Positions 45,600 to 58,174 of a stretch of DNA of 64,000 nucleotides are shown piece after piece (position 1 is the stretch's first letter; each line of letters begins with the position of its first letter). The translations under genes and the position numbers were made by a program. The stretch covers positions 30,710,503 through 30,774,502 of the forward strand of contig OZ018317.1 of NCBI GenBank assembly GCA_963969495.1. The letters are read 5' to 3'. Below the pieces are notes generated by a model. The model saw only the letters and a program-made list of their open reading frames with translations. It had not been told where the DNA came from and ran no database searches. The stretch is from Ceratothoa steindachneri. Lineage: Eukaryota > Arthropoda > Malacostraca > Isopoda > Cymothoidae.

Positions 45600-46095
45600 C
45601 AGATCCTGTCATTTGGACTTCCCCCGTGGTGTCTAGCTTTAACCAGCTGAAGGAGAAACTGATCTCTGCTCCTATTTTGAGACTCCCAAATCCGAACAAA
45701 AAGTTGGCGATTCGTACTGATGCCTCTCGTGATGATATAGGTGGTGCTCTCATGCAGTATGAAAACGATATAAGTGAATATCCCATTGCGTATGCGAGCA
45801 GGAAGCTGTATGTCTGCGAAAAGACTTACGCCACCATTGAACTCGAGGCATTAACTATAGTATGGCCAATTCGACATTTTAGAATATACCTTATAGTAAC
45901 CAAATTCGTAATTGAGAGTGACCATAAGCCATTCTCGTACCTTTGTAATTTGAAGAGTCAAAATGGACGACTAATGCGTTAGGGTCTGTTGCTCATGGAA
46001 TATCAATTCCATATTGTGTATATCAAGGGTACTCAAAATTGTTTAGCGGATAGATTAAGTAGAAATCCTTTAGAAGACCCTATTGTCCTAAATTA
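45600..46095 (+). pseudogene. E2 RNase H
   Basis: FNQLKEKLISAPILRLPNPN, LAIRTDASRDDIGGALMQ, YPIAYASRKLYVCEKTYAT, ALTIVWPIRHFRIYL and FVIESDHKPFSYL form a Gypsy RNase H. A stop at 45981-45983 interrupts the W-x-LLLMEYQFHIVYIKGTQN block. LADRLSRNPLEDP and a TAA near 46095 close pol. As in E1, nothing of integrase follows. Confidence 0.82.
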
Positions 46096-46444
46096 AAGAT
46101 ACCATTAGCGCATCTCCTTGTAAATATGTTTACTGATTTGTTTTATATATAGGTTCATTCTTTGAAGTGTTTTATAATTATTCTCTGTTGTAGTTGGTCT
46201 TTAGTAATGGTTCATTTTTTTTATTTAGATACTCAATGTGTTGTATGGCTTAATTTTAATTCTGTTTTTTTTTTTTATTGTACCTGTGCGTATAGTCTGA
46301 AATAATAATTATTATTTGCTAACCCCTCTCATGTCCAAATTTTGTTTGTATCTCGTTTCACCAATTCAATTTTTATAGCATCTTCCCCTTAAAAAAAACT
46401 AGTTCGACACATTTTTTTTCGAACCCGACTTGTGGGGAAAAAAA

Positions 46445-47705
46445 TGTCTTTCTGAAAAAGGAATACTTCCCCCCTCCCTGACTTCCCCAGCTCGCAGTTG
46501 ACCGCTCTAAATTCGTCTGCTCTATATACTGCGAAATTTAGAACAATGGAAAGACCATTAAGGGGCCATCTCGACTTCTCGCTATTGCCCCTTATCGCGA
46601 CCCAAGGCAATTAAGGAAGTATGTTAGCAATGAATCTCTCCCCTCGTCTAAATAAGCTTAGAGTTCACATGCAGATTGTGTCTGAAGCAGCCGTCCGGTA
46701 CGTTAGCCGTAACGTCTTCGTTAGTCGAGAGGGAATCGACTACATTCTCGTCCAGAGAAGAATTGAGTGATTTTCGAAGAGCCAAGGAAGAGCTAGTCGT
46801 CACTCAGTGTTGTTCGTGGAGATAGTTTTATGCGCGCTTCAACCCTTCTCACCACGTCTCCAGATTTTAAGGATCGGAAAAGCCATCCCTGAAGCATCCT
46901 CAGTTTGCCTCTTAAGGATAAGAGGCCCCATTTCAATTTCCCAAAGTTGGATTGAGCGTCTCGTGAGATACCCACAAGTTCAAGGTCGAACTTACCTCCC
47001 TGGTCCTACTCGCCGCACATCAAGGTAAAATGGATTTAAACCCCGCTTCGTCACGCTCCTCCCACATTTACCGCGTCAAACCTCAAAGGATCCCCTTTTC
47101 TCTAGAACTAGCATAATTGTAAGATCATTTCTTAATTAATTATCCGTCGCTTCAAACTTAATTGATAGTGTCAATCATCTTAGCAGTTAACCGTCAATAT
47201 TTAATTGTTATCCACGAAGCACCCATCGTTTGCCTCTTAAGAATAAGAGACCCCCAACTTCAGTCTCCCGAAGTTGGATTGAGTGTCTCGCCAGACGCCC
47301 ACAAATTCAAGGTCAAACTTACCTACCTGGTCCTACTCGCCGCACATCAAGATAAAATGGATTTAACCACCGCATTGAACCTCAAGGATCCCCTTTGCTC
47401 TAGAACTTGCATAATTGTTAAATCATTACTCAATTAATTATCCCTCGGTTCAAACTTAATTGATAGTGTAAATCATCTTAGTAGTAAACCATCAATATTT
47501 AATTGCATTGCCATTTAACTTGCCCTAAATGTATATGTAATCTTTAATCCTATTAAAGTATATTTTTGAGGCCTTGTTTGAATATTCCTTGCCTAGCAAC
47601 TGTGTATTTAGGCACTCTTAGAACCATCCCGAGGTGGAGCCTGAATTTCTGGGGGCCAGTAGGCCAGTGTGCGTATAACCGCGTACACCTGGTCATACCA
47701 CGACA
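46445..47705 (+). repeat. E2 3' LTR with internal duplication
   Basis: It starts TGTCTTTCTG after the purine tract and ends CCACGACA. A block around 46895-47160 (CTTAAGGATAAGAGGCCCC, TTCAAGGTCGAACTTACC, CCGCACATCAAGGTAAAATGG) is repeated, diverged, at about 47230-47440. Its right part from 47121 is the start of the first 2,142-bp tandem unit. Confidence 0.75.
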
Positions 47706-47764
47706 CACGGCGACGGTAAATGCTGATGGCATGCCAATAGTCACACTTGCAATGTCATGCCGTG

Positions 47765-48668
47765 CTAGTTTTCTGATGGGGCTGGCAAAAATGGCCTAGA
47801 GGATGATTGCATTTGCATGTTTTCACCTCTTTTCGTCCATCTATACCAAGGCTTACAGAATTTTTCACTCCTACCGAAATACAAATGGGATCGACATACA
47901 ACAGGTTTCTGGTTCCTGCGAAGAAGTCGCACTCTAGTCGATACTACGCTGTACAAAGTTAGAACGACTGTCATTAGGGTACACACCCATAGGCACAGAG
48001 CGCGCACTTTTCGTATATTGTACATTATTTTATTTATTTGATTATCACACCTATTATTTATATTGAAAGCACTTATATCAGAAAAAGACGTGGCACTACT
48101 ATCACTTGTCTCATTATTATTATTTACGCTAAGACACTGTGACCTAAAAAATGGCATTAGTTCGTCTGAAAATTTTCTAGCCTGGCAATGTTAGGGTCTT
48201 CTGGTTAGCGATGATGTCGGCGATGTATGATGGCAGGGATTGAATAAATTTGTGCCTCACTAGTTCTTCCTCAACTCCAACCTGTAGCGAAGTTCTTCAT
48301 AGTTTCTCCAGGTTGATTGAAGGTCGACCAGTGAGCGTGGAGGAGGAAATGAGCTTCTCGAATAGCCCAATTACTTCGGCTCTTACAATTTGGTAGTTCT
48401 GGGCAGATAAGACTGTAGCTGGAAGTCGGTCGACAGTCTCGGGGGGTTGTGCAGCTAGGACGTGAAAAAACTTTATTTCCTCTTTATTTATCCTTGATAT
48501 TTGAAATAAGGCCTCGACTATTTTAAACGAACCTGATACTGCTGTATCACTAAAAATGGGTAGCTTGATTGTTATGGCGTTTGCGACTTCCGATCCTCCT
48601 TCTTCTGCTTGTAGCTGGTCCGAAGTGTCCATATTTTTGGTCACTTTTTGTTCGGGCGAAGGGGTCAC
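47765..48668 (-). pseudogene. Gypsy-B gag fragment, unit 1
   Basis: The first frame (48668-48297) reads NAITIKLPIFSDTAVSGSFK and VEALFQISRINKEEIKFFHV, then LAAQPPETVDRLPATVLSAQ. This is the N-terminal gag domain found in many Mag-type Gypsy elements (usual pattern: LP-F, W-x-Q-x-EA-F, F-x-H-VLAALPPE). After a stop the gag continues in another frame with EEELVRHKFIQSLPSYIADI. A third part ending RPFLPAPSEN (47765-47850) recalls the C-terminal end of such gags. Upstream, CTGGTGACCCC (about 48677-48668) is the usual LTR/primer-site junction of these elements. No pol is present. Confidence 0.72.
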
Positions 48669-48669
48669 C

Positions 48670-49071
48670 AGTTATAGGGGTAAAGCTGAAACCTGTTTAT
48701 AGGTAAACGGGATGATCCAATTTATTGGTAAGCGAAGCTAAGGCGGTGGTACTGTAGAATTTAATCTGACTCCAATTGTCCGTTCTGTTATCCCCTTGTC
48801 GGCTGGGTTACGATAACAGGATAGACTACTTGGCAGAAGGAGAGAATCGGAAGAAAAATGGCAGTTTTGTAGGCCTTTAATTTTGGCTTAAGATTACCTC
48901 AGTTCAAGCAAGTGAAATCGCTGTGGGACTGTGGGCGGATGGACCGTGGATTAAGGTGCTCCCTGACTCTTGGTGGTTGACTTAATGTGATACTAATAAT
49001 ACTGACTACTGATCCCCTTGTATGTTTTGTAGGCCTATTTATTCTACCCCAAATTTAAGGGTTTAGAGGCC
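48670..49071 (-). repeat. Gypsy-B partial LTR, unit 1
   Basis: Minus strand ends TTTACCCCTATAA before CTGGTGACCCC. It is homologous to the diverged LTR-B at about 56275-57110. It is cut at 49071 where E2-type LTR sequence begins. The same segment recurs at +2142, +4284 and +6426. Confidence 0.65.
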
Positions 49072-49906
49072 CCATTTCAATTTTCCGAAGTTGGATTTAG
49101 CTTCTCGTAAGACACCCACAAGTTCAAGGTCGAACTTACCTCCCTGGTCCTACTCGCCGCACATCAAGATAAAAAGGATTTAACCCCGCTTCGTCACGCT
49201 CCTCCCGCCTTTACCTCGTCGAACCTCAAGGATTCCCTTTGCTCTAGAACTTGCATAATTATAAGATCATTTCTTAATTAATTATCCGTCGCTTCAAACT
49301 TAATTGATAGTGTCAATCATCTTAGCAGTTAACCGTCAATATTTAATTGTTATCCACGAAGCACCCATCGTTTGCCTCTTAAGAATAAGAGACCCCCAAC
49401 TTCAGTCTCCCGAAGTTGGATTGAGTGTCTCGCCAGACGCCCACAAATTCAAGGTCAAACTTACCTACCTGGTCCTACTCGCCGCACATCAAGATAAAAT
49501 GGATTTAACCACCGCATTGAACCTCAAGGATCCCCTTTGCTCTAGAACTTGCATAATTGTTAAATCATTACTCAATTAATTATCCCTCGGTTCAAACTTA
49601 ATTGATAGTGTAAATCATCTTAGTAGTAAACCATCAATATTTAATTGCATTGCCATTTAACTTGCCCTAAATGTATATGTAATCTTTAATCCTATTAAAG
49701 TATATTTTTGAGGCCTTGTTTGAATATTCCTTGCCTAGCAACTGTGTATTTAGGCACTCTTAGAACCATCCCGAGGTGGAGCCTGAATTTCTGGGGGCCA
49801 GTAGGCCAGTGTGCGTATAACCGCGTACACCTGGTCATACCACGACACACGGCGACGGTAAATGCTGATGGCATGCCAATAGTCACACTTGCAATGTCAT
49901 GCCGTG

Positions 49907-50810
49907 CTAGTTTTCTGATGGGGCTGGCAAAAATGGCCTAGAGGATGATTGCATTTGCATGTTTTCACCTCTTTTCGTCCATCTATACCAAGGCTTACAG
50001 AATTTTTCACTCCTACCGAAATACAAATGGGATCGACATACAACAGGTTTCTGGTTCCTGCGAAGAAGTCGCACTCTAGTCGATACTACGCTGTACAAAG
50101 TTAGAACGACTGTCATTAGGGTACACACCCATAGGCACAGAGCGCGCACTTTTCGTATATTGTACATTATTTTATTTATTTGATTATCACACCTATTATT
50201 TATATTGAAAGCACTTATATCAGAAAAAGACGTGGCACTACTATCACTTGTCTCATTATTATTATTTACGCTAAGACACTGTGACCTAAAAAATGGCATT
50301 AGTTCGTCTGAAAATTTTCTAGCCTGGCAATGTTAGGGTCTTCTGGTTAGCGATGATGTCGGCGATGTATGATGGCAGGGATTGAATAAATTTGTGCCTC
50401 ACTAGTTCTTCCTCAACTCCAACCTGTAGCGAAGTTCTTCATAGTTTCTCCAGGTTGATTGAAGGTCGACCAGTGAGCGTGGAGGAGGAAATGAGCTTCT
50501 CGAATAGCCCAATTACTTCGGCTCTTACAATTTGGTAGTTCTGGGCAGATAAGACTGTAGCTGGAAGTCGGTCGACAGTCTCGGGGGGTTGTGCAGCTAG
50601 GACGTGAAAAAACTTTATTTCCTCTTTATTTATCCTTGATATTTGAAATAAGGCCTCGACTATTTTAAACGAACCTGATACTGCTGTATCACTAAAAATG
50701 GGTAGCTTGATTGTTATGGCGTTTGCGACTTCCGATCCTCCTTCTTCTGCTTGTAGCTGGTCCGAAGTGTCCATATTTTTGGTCACTTTTTGTTCGGGCG
50801 AAGGGGTCAC
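49907..50810 (-). pseudogene. Gypsy-B gag fragment, unit 2
   Basis: Identical in translation to the unit 1 fragment at 47765-48668, including the same stops. Confidence 0.72.
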
Positions 50811-52048
50811 CAGTTATAGGGGTAAAGCTGAAACCTGTTTATAGGTAAACGGGATGATCCAATTTATTGGTAAGCGAAGCTAAGGCGGTGGTACTGTAGA
50901 ATTTAATCTGACTCCAATTGTCCGTTCTGTTATCCCCTTGTCGGCTGGGTTACGATAACAGGATAGACTACTTGGCAGAAGGAGAGAATCGGAAGAAAAA
51001 TGGCAGTTTTGTAGGCCTTTAATTTTGGCTTAAGATTACCTCAGTTCAAGCAAGTGAAATCGCTGTGGGACTGTGGGCGGATGGACCGTGGATTAAGGTG
51101 CTCCCTGACTCTTGGTGGTTGACTTAATGTGATACTAATAATACTGACTACTGATCCCCTTGTATGTTTTGTAGGCCTATTTATTCTACCCCAAATTTAA
51201 GGGTTTAGAGGCCCCATTTCAATTTTCCGAAGTTGGATTTAGCTTCTCGTAAGACACCCACAAGTTCAAGGTCGAACTTACCTCCCTGGTCCTACTCGCC
51301 GCACATCAAGATAAAAAGGATTTAACCCCGCTTCGTCACGCTCCTCCCGCCTTTACCTCGTCGAACCTCAAGGATTCCCTTTGCTCTAGAACTTGCATAA
51401 TTATAAGATCATTTCTTAATTAATTATCCGTCGCTTCAAACTTAATTGATAGTGTCAATCATCTTAGCAGTTAACCGTCAATATTTAATTGTTATCCACG
51501 AAGCACCCATCGTTTGCCTCTTAAGAATAAGAGACCCCCAACTTCAGTCTCCCGAAGTTGGATTGAGTGTCTCGCCAGACGCCCACAAATTCAAGGTCAA
51601 ACTTACCTACCTGGTCCTACTCGCCGCACATCAAGATAAAATGGATTTAACCACCGCATTGAACCTCAAGGATCCCCTTTGCTCTAGAACTTGCATAATT
51701 GTTAAATCATTACTCAATTAATTATCCCTCGGTTCAAACTTAATTGATAGTGTAAATCATCTTAGTAGTAAACCATCAATATTTAATTGCATTGCCATTT
51801 AACTTGCCCTAAATGTATATGTAATCTTTAATCCTATTAAAGTATATTTTTGAGGCCTTGTTTGAATATTCCTTGCCTAGCAACTGTGTATTTAGGCACT
51901 CTTAGAACCATCCCGAGGTGGAGCCTGAATTTCTGGGGGCCAGTAGGCCAGTGTGCGTATAACCGCGTACACCTGGTCATACCACGACACACGGCGACGG
52001 TAAATGCTGATGGCATGCCAATAGTCACACTTGCAATGTCATGCCGTG

Positions 52049-52952
52049 CTAGTTTTCTGATGGGGCTGGCAAAAATGGCCTAGAGGATGATTGCATTTGC
52101 ATGTTTTCACCTCTTTTCGTCCATCTATACCAAGGCTTACAGAATTTTTCACTCCTACCGAAATACAAATGGGATCGACATACAACAGGTTTCTGGTTCC
52201 TGCGAAGAAGTCGCACTCTAGTCGATACTACGCTGTACAAAGTTAGAACGACTGTCATTAGGGTACACACCCATAGGCACAGAGCGCGCACTTTTCGTAT
52301 ATTGTACATTATTTTATTTATTTGATTATCACACCTATTATTTATATTGAAAGCACTTATATCAGAAAAAGACGTGGCACTACTATCACTTGTCTCATTA
52401 TTATTATTTACGCTAAGACACTGTGACCTAAAAAATGGCATTAGTTCGTCTGAAAATTTTCTAGCCTGGCAATGTTAGGGTCTTCTGGTTAGCGATGATG
52501 TCGGCGATGTATGATGGCAGGGATTGAATAAATTTGTGCCTCACTAGTTCTTCCTCAACTCCAACCTGTAGCGAAGTTCTTCATAGTTTCTCCAGGTTGA
52601 TTGAAGGTCGACCAGTGAGCGTGGAGGAGGAAATGAGCTTCTCGAATAGCCCAATTACTTCGGCTCTTACAATTTGGTAGTTCTGGGCAGATAAGACTGT
52701 AGCTGGAAGTCGGTCGACAGTCTCGGGGGGTTGTGCAGCTAGGACGTGAAAAAACTTTATTTCCTCTTTATTTATCCTTGATATTTGAAATAAGGCCTCG
52801 ACTATTTTAAACGAACCTGATACTGCTGTATCACTAAAAATGGGTAGCTTGATTGTTATGGCGTTTGCGACTTCCGATCCTCCTTCTTCTGCTTGTAGCT
52901 GGTCCGAAGTGTCCATATTTTTGGTCACTTTTTGTTCGGGCGAAGGGGTCAC
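52049..52952 (-). pseudogene. Gypsy-B gag fragment, unit 3
   Basis: Identical in translation to the unit 1 fragment, including the same stops. Shared disabling stops mean the damage came before the tandem amplification. Confidence 0.72.
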
Positions 52953-54190
52953 CAGTTATAGGGGTAAAGCTGAAACCTGTTTATAGGTAAACGGGATGAT
53001 CCAATTTATTGGTAAGCGAAGCTAAGGCGGTGGTACTGTAGAATTTAATCTGACTCCAATTGTCCGTTCTGTTATCCCCTTGTCGGCTGGGTTACGATAA
53101 CAGGATAGACTACTTGGCAGAAGGAGAGAATCGGAAGAAAAATGGCAGTTTTGTAGGCCTTTAATTTTGGCTTAAGATTACCTCAGTTCAAGCAAGTGAA
53201 ATCGCTGTGGGACTGTGGGCGGATGGACCGTGGATTAAGGTGCTCCCTGACTCTTGGTGGTTGACTTAATGTGATACTAATAATACTGACTACTGATCCC
53301 CTTGTATGTTTTGTAGGCCTATTTATTCTACCCCAAATTTAAGGGTTTAGAGGCCCCATTTCAATTTTCCGAAGTTGGATTTAGCTTCTCGTAAGACACC
53401 CACAAGTTCAAGGTCGAACTTACCTCCCTGGTCCTACTCGCCGCACATCAAGATAAAAAGGATTTAACCCCGCTTCGTCACGCTCCTCCCGCCTTTACCT
53501 CGTCGAACCTCAAGGATTCCCTTTGCTCTAGAACTTGCATAATTATAAGATCATTTCTTAATTAATTATCCGTCGCTTCAAACTTAATTGATAGTGTCAA
53601 TCATCTTAGCAGTTAACCGTCAATATTTAATTGTTATCCACGAAGCACCCATCGTTTGCCTCTTAAGAATAAGAGACCCCCAACTTCAGTCTCCCGAAGT
53701 TGGATTGAGTGTCTCGCCAGACGCCCACAAATTCAAGGTCAAACTTACCTACCTGGTCCTACTCGCCGCACATCAAGATAAAATGGATTTAACCACCGCA
53801 TTGAACCTCAAGGATCCCCTTTGCTCTAGAACTTGCATAATTGTTAAATCATTACTCAATTAATTATCCCTCGGTTCAAACTTAATTGATAGTGTAAATC
53901 ATCTTAGTAGTAAACCATCAATATTTAATTGCATTGCCATTTAACTTGCCCTAAATGTATATGTAATCTTTAATCCTATTAAAGTATATTTTTGAGGCCT
54001 TGTTTGAATATTCCTTGCCTAGCAACTGTGTATTTAGGCACTCTTAGAACCATCCCGAGGTGGAGCCTGAATTTCTGGGGGCCAGTAGGCCAGTGTGCGT
54101 ATAACCGCGTACACCTGGTCATACCACGACACACGGCGACGGTAAATGCTGATGGCATGCCAATAGTCACACTTGCAATGTCATGCCGTG

Positions 54191-55094
54191 CTAGTTTTCT
54201 GATGGGGCTGGCAAAAATGGCCTAGAGGATGATTGCATTTGCATGTTTTCACCTCTTTTCGTCCATCTATACCAAGGCTTACAGAATTTTTCACTCCTAC
54301 CGAAATACAAATGGGATCGACATACAACAGGTTTCTGGTTCCTGCGAAGAAGTCGCACTCTAGTCGATACTACGCTGTACAAAGTTAGAACGACTGTCAT
54401 TAGGGTACACACCCATAGGCACAGAGCGCGCACTTTTCGTATATTGTACATTATTTTATTTATTTGATTATCACACCTATTATTTATATTGAAAGCACTT
54501 ATATCAGAAAAAGACGTGGCACTACTATCACTTGTCTCATTATTATTATTTACGCTAAGACACTGTGACCTAAAAAATGGCATTAGTTCGTCTGAAAATT
54601 TTCTAGCCTGGCAATGTTAGGGTCTTCTGGTTAGCGATGATGTCGGCGATGTATGATGGCAGGGATTGAATAAATTTGTGCCTCACTAGTTCTTCCTCAA
54701 CTCCAACCTGTAGCGAAGTTCTTCATAGTTTCTCCAGGTTGATTGAAGGTCGACCAGTGAGCGTGGAGGAGGAAATGAGCTTCTCGAATAGCCCAATTAC
54801 TTCGGCTCTTACAATTTGGTAGTTCTGGGCAGATAAGACTGTAGCTGGAAGTCGGTCGACAGTCTCGGGGGGTTGTGCAGCTAGGACGTGAAAAAACTTT
54901 ATTTCCTCTTTATTTATCCTTGATATTTGAAATAAGGCCTCGACTATTTTAAACGAACCTGATACTGCTGTATCACTAAAAATGGGTAGCTTGATTGTTA
55001 TGGCGTTTGCGACTTCCGATCCTCCTTCTTCTGCTTGTAGCTGGTCCGAAGTGTCCATATTTTTGGTCACTTTTTGTTCGGGCGAAGGGGTCAC
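54191..55094 (-). pseudogene. Gypsy-B gag fragment, unit 4
   Basis: Identical in translation to the unit 1 fragment, including the same stops. It is the last full copy; its LTR-B part runs to about 55497. Confidence 0.72.
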
Positions 55095-55484
55095 CAGTTA
55101 TAGGGGTAAAGCTGAAACCTGTTTATAGGTAAACGGGATGATCCAATTTATTGGTAAGCGAAGCTAAGGCGGTGGTACTGTAGAATTTAATCTGACTCCA
55201 ATTGTCCGTTCTGTTATCCCCTTGTCGGCTGGGTTACGATAACAGGATAGACTACTTGGCAGAAGGAGAGAATCGGAAGAAAAATGGCAGTTTTGTAGGC
55301 CTTTAATTTTGGCTTAAGATTACCTCAGTTCAAGCAAGTGAAATCGCTGTGGGACTGTGGGCGGATGGACCGTGGATTAAGGTGCTCCCTGACTCTTGGT
55401 GGTTGACTTAATGTGATACTAATAATACTGACTACTGATCCCCTTGTATGTTTTGTAGGCCTATTTATTCTACCCCAAATTTAA

Positions 55485-55972
55485 GGGTTTAGAGGCCCCA
55501 TTTCAATTTTCCGAAGTTGGATTTAGCTTCTCGTAAGACACCCACAAGTTCAAGGTCGAACTTACCTCCCTGGTCCTACTCGCCGCACATCAAGATAAAA
55601 AGGATTTAACCCCGCTTCGTCACGCTCCTCCCGCCTTTACCTCGTCGAACCTCAAGGATTCCCTTTGCTCTAGAACTTGCATAATTATAAGATCATTTCT
55701 TAATTAATTATCCTTCGGTTCAAACTTAATTGATAGAGTCAATCATCTTAGCCGTGAACCGTCAATATTTAATGGCATATCCATTTAACTTGCCCTATAT
55801 GTGTATGTAATCTTTAGTCCAATTAAAGTATATTTTTGTAGCCGTGTTTGACTATTCCTTGGCCTATCAACTGTGTATTTAAGGCCCTCTTAGAGCCATC
55901 TCCAGGTGAGGCCTTCATTTCGGTTGGCCAGTAGGCCAGTGTGTGTATAACAACGTACACCTGGTCATACCA
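55485..55972 (+). repeat. E2-type LTR remnant L3 at the right edge of the array
   Basis: It starts in the shared TTTAGAGGCCCCATTTCAATTTT block and ends CATACCACGACA. From 55714 on it differs from the array units, so this is an independently aged LTR copy. It supplies the right partner for the proposed unequal exchange. Confidence 0.7.
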
Positions 55973-56274
55973 CGACACAAATCACTAGGTAATGAAGATG
56001 CTATCTTAAAATCTTTTTCCACATTCATCCTACTATGTTTTTAATATTGTATGCCTATATGGCTTTCTACAGCTAAGTGTCATCTTAAATTAATAGACCC
56101 TGCTTTAAATTGTATTCGTTTCATTCTACCACATTTAGCAATCGATTTTGGAGAAACATAGGAAAATTGGTGGTTTGTCTCTCTCGTACAAGATTTTCCA
56201 TAATGTTAACCTTATATCAATAATAGACCTACTAGGAGTACCTTAGCTCTGAATGACTTATAGGTGTGTGTCAC

Positions 56275-57110
56275 TACAGGTTTATGGTAGGTCACCATTA
56301 TAGGGGTTACGGTTGATGATCCGATTTATTTGATAGAGAAGGTAAGGCGGCCTTACAGTCGAGTTTGGTCTGACTACAATGTGTTCTTAAGGGTAATCCG
56401 CTTGTAGGTTGGGTTCGAATGGTAATCTGGTTGTTGCTTGGCAGAAGGGAGGACTTGGAAGGATAGAATGGCGATTTTGTAGGCTTTTAATCTTGGCTTA
56501 GGGCTAAATTGGTTCAGGCAAGTGAAAATGTTCAGTTTTCCGTGGTTCGTCTGTGTGTTCACGTCTATGGCTGACTATCCGTTTTCATACTCAGTATTTC
56601 TTGTAAGTCTCCTTTCGCGTTAGATTGTTGGGAATATGGGCGGACGGATTGATGACGTGGTACTGACTGGTGATACTAATAATAATACTAACGAGAATAA
56701 TGCTGTTGTATGTTTCTGCCCGCTTATTTATACTAACGCCAATCAAGGGGGCGTAGCTTTGTTTCTCTAATTGGAACGCGGAACGGCGCTTATTGGATCA
56801 AAGGGTATGTGCGTGTGTTCTCTATTAAGACTACTGAGCGGAGCTTGTTTAGTCAAATGGTGTGTGTGCATCAAGATAGTATCTAACTTTGAGAACCTAA
56901 ACGTGTTTTATCAACCAATATTTATAGCAAAATTGATTTTTTCTTCTCACGGGTTCATGTAAACCCTGGAGAGTCAGATCAGATTCCGTTTTATGTGTGC
57001 ACAGCTGTTTCCACCGTATCTGTTTATCTCAACGGTCAGACTGTCCGCTCTACCTGTTTCCTAATGTATGTATGTTTGTAGGTTCGCGGGAGCATAACGA
57101 TTTCACTTGC
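56275..57110 (-). repeat. Diverged LTR-B copy
   Basis: It matches the LTR-B part of the tandem unit in series: GGTCACCATTATAGGGGT, TTGGCAGAAGGGAGGACTTGG, GATTTTGTAGGCTTTTAATC, GATACTAATAATAATACTAA and CGCTTATTTATACT. The left end carries the TGGTGACC-like junction, but no gag follows to the left, so it is probably a solo or truncated LTR. The right limit is uncertain. Confidence 0.55.
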
Positions 57111-57469
57111 CTTATTACACAATATTCTGCTTTACATTGATACATAGATTATTAAATTGTAATTTCAGATTACATTAATTCATTATTACACGATGTTATA
57201 TTATTTCAATGTTCGATTTATGTGCCTTTTACGAGTCTTTATAGGATCCACATGATACTCATTTGTGAGGCTTCATTGTTGGTCATATTCCGCCTTGCCA
57301 TGCACTTTTGTCTTATTATTTACATAGACGAAAGTTATACATTATTATTTTACAGAGATGTTACATATATATTATTTACAGGAAGAGTTATTCTTTTTTA
57401 TGGAGACTGCTATACCCTTTTAGATTATTTGTATATGCATAATTATTTGCATGCCCATCTCAAAACTTC

Positions 57470-57945
57470 CTAGGATTTATATGACACTCATTTGTGAGGC
57501 TTCATTGTTGATCCAAATCCAACTTGCAATGGGTGCTCCACAGACTATGCATTTTCCAATGTTAATTTCAGAACTAATCAGTTTTCTAAATGTTTTGTTC
57601 CATATTGTAGCAAATTATAGAACGATCTTCCGAATGAAATTGTTCATTGTGCTGACCTCAATGCTTTTAAATTTACTGTTGAAGCTTTTTTTCATGATTT
57701 ATATGCTTGTTTGAGAGATTAACTGGGTCAGACAGACACATTGTTATTTATATATTTAATTTAATTTTAAATAATCGTTTTTATTATATTTTATTGAATT
57801 CTCGTGTCTTAACTTTGTGTATTCTAATAATTTCTTATGCTACTAATGCTCCTCAGCAATGCTTTTAGGTATTTTGTGGGTTTGCTATGTGTGACCTTCG
57901 CCCTGTTTGGAGCTTAAGTGGTTTCTATAATAATAATAATAAACT
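57470..57945 (+). pseudogene. LINE 3' end with (TAA)n tail
   Basis: The plus frame reads FSKCFVPYCSKL, a TAG in place of Trp, then NDLPNEIVHCADLNAFKFTV and a TAA at about 57719. This is the C-terminal W-N-x-LP-x-E-x-V block of a CR1/Jockey-type ORF2. A 3' UTR of about 200 bp ends in ATAATAATAATAATAA near 57930. Directly upstream, a block TGATACTCATTTGTGAGGCT (57253) is repeated as TGACACTCATTTGTGAGGCT (57479). Confidence 0.6.
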
Positions 57946-58174
57946 ACATTCAGATCCTTTGGATGTATAAGAGTATTCACATAATTTTGGTATATTTGCT
58001 ATTGTTTATTATCCGGTTTTTAAAGGTTATCATTTGTTTACGGTAGACATATTACCATGTTCTGAGGTACTCGCTTAAATTGAGTGTAGTATCTAAATTG
58101 AAGATGTCATTATGTGTATTCATTTACGCTTCCTTGTTAGATCATAATGTTGCGTAAATACTATTATTCTATAT
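57946..58174. other. Possible BEL/Pao leader
   Basis: AT-rich, no frame. It directly precedes the BEL gag start. No LTR end could be fixed. Confidence 0.35.

Larger units (their letters stand above)
42690..47705 (+). mobile_element. E2: Gmr1-like Gypsy element, integrase and RT deleted
   Basis: 5' LTR (about 42690-43474), leader, gag, knuckle, protease, a short linker, RNase H, 3' untranslated region, purine tract GTGGGGAAAAAAA (ending 46444) and 3' LTR (46445-47705). Each part is a diverged relative of the same part of E1, and both LTRs end CCACGACA. The linker passes from the end of the pre-integrase region (LCEKARKKEPE, about 45540) to RNase H (about 45626). About 2 kb of pol are therefore missing. 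Confidence 0.78.
47121..55713. repeat. Four tandem units of 2,142 bp
   Basis: Units are 47121-49262, 49263-51404, 51405-53546 and 53547-55688, with a partial start to 55713. Every landmark frame recurs at exactly 2,142-base steps with identical translation, and I noticed no differences between units by eye. Each unit holds the right part of an E2-type LTR (first 585 bases), a minus-strand fragment of another Gypsy element (gag and part of an LTR), and the left part of a second E2-type LTR. Just outside the array the LTR sequence is clearly diverged on both sides (before 47120 and after 55713), so the uniformity is specific to the array. Satellite-like expansion by unequal exchange, or an assembly expansion, would both give this. 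Confidence 0.92.

Noticed and set aside
47162..54467. Repeated plus-strand frames (91, 77 and 74 aa per unit) as a tandem gene family
   Set aside because: They lie in LTR sequence or antisense to the Gypsy-B gag and show no protein similarity of their own. The repeat structure explains their recurrence.
47121..55713. CRISPR-like array
   Set aside because: The unit is 2.1 kb with no short repeats and spacers, and the genome is eukaryotic.
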